A stretch of 64,000 nucleotides of DNA, taken from contig CAVXHQ010000005.1 of the NCBI GenBank assembly GCA_963761735.1, positions 186,001-250,000 of the forward strand. The letters are read 5' to 3'. This document shows, one piece after another, positions 63,972 through 64,000 of this stretch; the first letter of the stretch is position 1, and each line of letters starts with the position of its first letter. Both the position numbers and the translations under genes were made by a program. This stretch comes from CAVXHQ01 sp963761735 (lineage in GTDB: Bacteria > Pseudomonadota > Alphaproteobacteria > Rhodobacterales > Rhodobacteraceae). The notes below the pieces were generated by a model, which searched no databases, was not told the DNA's origin, and saw only the letters and a list, made by a program, of their open reading frames with translations.

Positions 63972-64000
63972 ATGATCTATGTCGACGCCGATGCCTGCCC
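63972..64000 (+). CDS. YaiI/YqxD (DUF188) family protein, first codons only
   Basis: The window ends nine codons into this gene. MIYVDADACP is the highly conserved N-terminus of the DUF188 family (PIN-like fold). GGGGAG lies upstream of ATG 63972. Confidence 0.75.

Overview
The window is about 64 kb of GC-rich, gene-dense alphaproteobacterial DNA. It most likely comes from the Rhodobacterales (Rhodobacteraceae/Roseobacteraceae). The evidence is gene content: a histidine-utilization operon of the HutF type, many TRAP transporters, an FrcABC-type sugar importer, the glutathione-dependent formaldehyde pair, a DUF2794 protein, and frequent ATGA-type gene overlaps. I see no rRNA, tRNA, CRISPR array, phage or insertion sequence.

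Layout: (1) 1-5.2 kb, histidine degradation: hutF (cut by the window edge) divergent from hutI-hutH-hutU. (2) 5.3-21.8 kb, a catabolic island for four-carbon sugar acids: a 2-hydroxyacid dehydrogenase, denD, a 3-hydroxyisobutyrate-dehydrogenase relative, two SDRs, ltnD-otnK-otnC-otnI, a two-gene (split) transketolase, a third SDR, a GntR/FCD regulator, a TRAP transporter and a DMT exporter. Five copies of the operator TGGTATACCA sit in front of its transcription units and define a regulon. (3) 21.8-29.3 kb, an FrcABC-like sugar ABC importer divergent from a ROK repressor, uxaC and uxuB (hexuronate use). (4) 29.4-35.1 kb, ordinary genes: MFS transporter, carbonic anhydrase, M17 aminopeptidase, NlpC/P60 hydrolase. 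(5) 35.2-52.5 kb, a second catabolic island: FAD monooxygenase, polysaccharide-deacetylase-like hydrolase, alpha/beta hydrolase, LLM flavin monooxygenase, a second TRAP system, a three-subunit molybdenum hydroxylase, two OsmC proteins, a peroxiredoxin, a Kelch protein, a TetR regulator and a cyclase-family hydrolase. Six copies of a second operator (core close to TTATCGACCGATAA) lie in the promoter regions here. (6) 52.5-58.6 kb, GSTs, LysR, flavin reductase, carboxymuconolactone-decarboxylase-like protein, cupin, TetR and serine hydrolase. (7) 58.6-64 kb, formaldehyde detoxification (class III alcohol dehydrogenase and S-formylglutathione hydrolase) around three tandem small I78-like lipoproteins, DUF2794, an AEC permease and the first codons of a DUF188 gene.

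How the genes work together: in island 2 a TRAP system probably imports a hydroxy acid. Dehydrogenases oxidize it to oxo-tetronates, OtnI isomerizes, OtnK phosphorylates and OtnC decarboxylates to dihydroxyacetone phosphate. The split transketolase and extra dehydrogenases are not needed for the known L-threonate and D-erythronate routes and suggest a further substrate. In island 5 a molybdenum hydroxylase, two flavin monooxygenases and three amide/ester/lactone-type hydrolases resemble a ring-hydroxylating, ring-opening pathway, possibly for an N-heterocycle, with a TetR regulator as the likely controller.

Caution: many otherwise intact genes carry single-base insertions or deletions (hutI, both dctQ, dctM, a deacetylase, the LLM gene, the molybdenum subunit, and eight in one dctP). 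After removing the indels the frames read cleanly, so most are probably sequence errors rather than decay.
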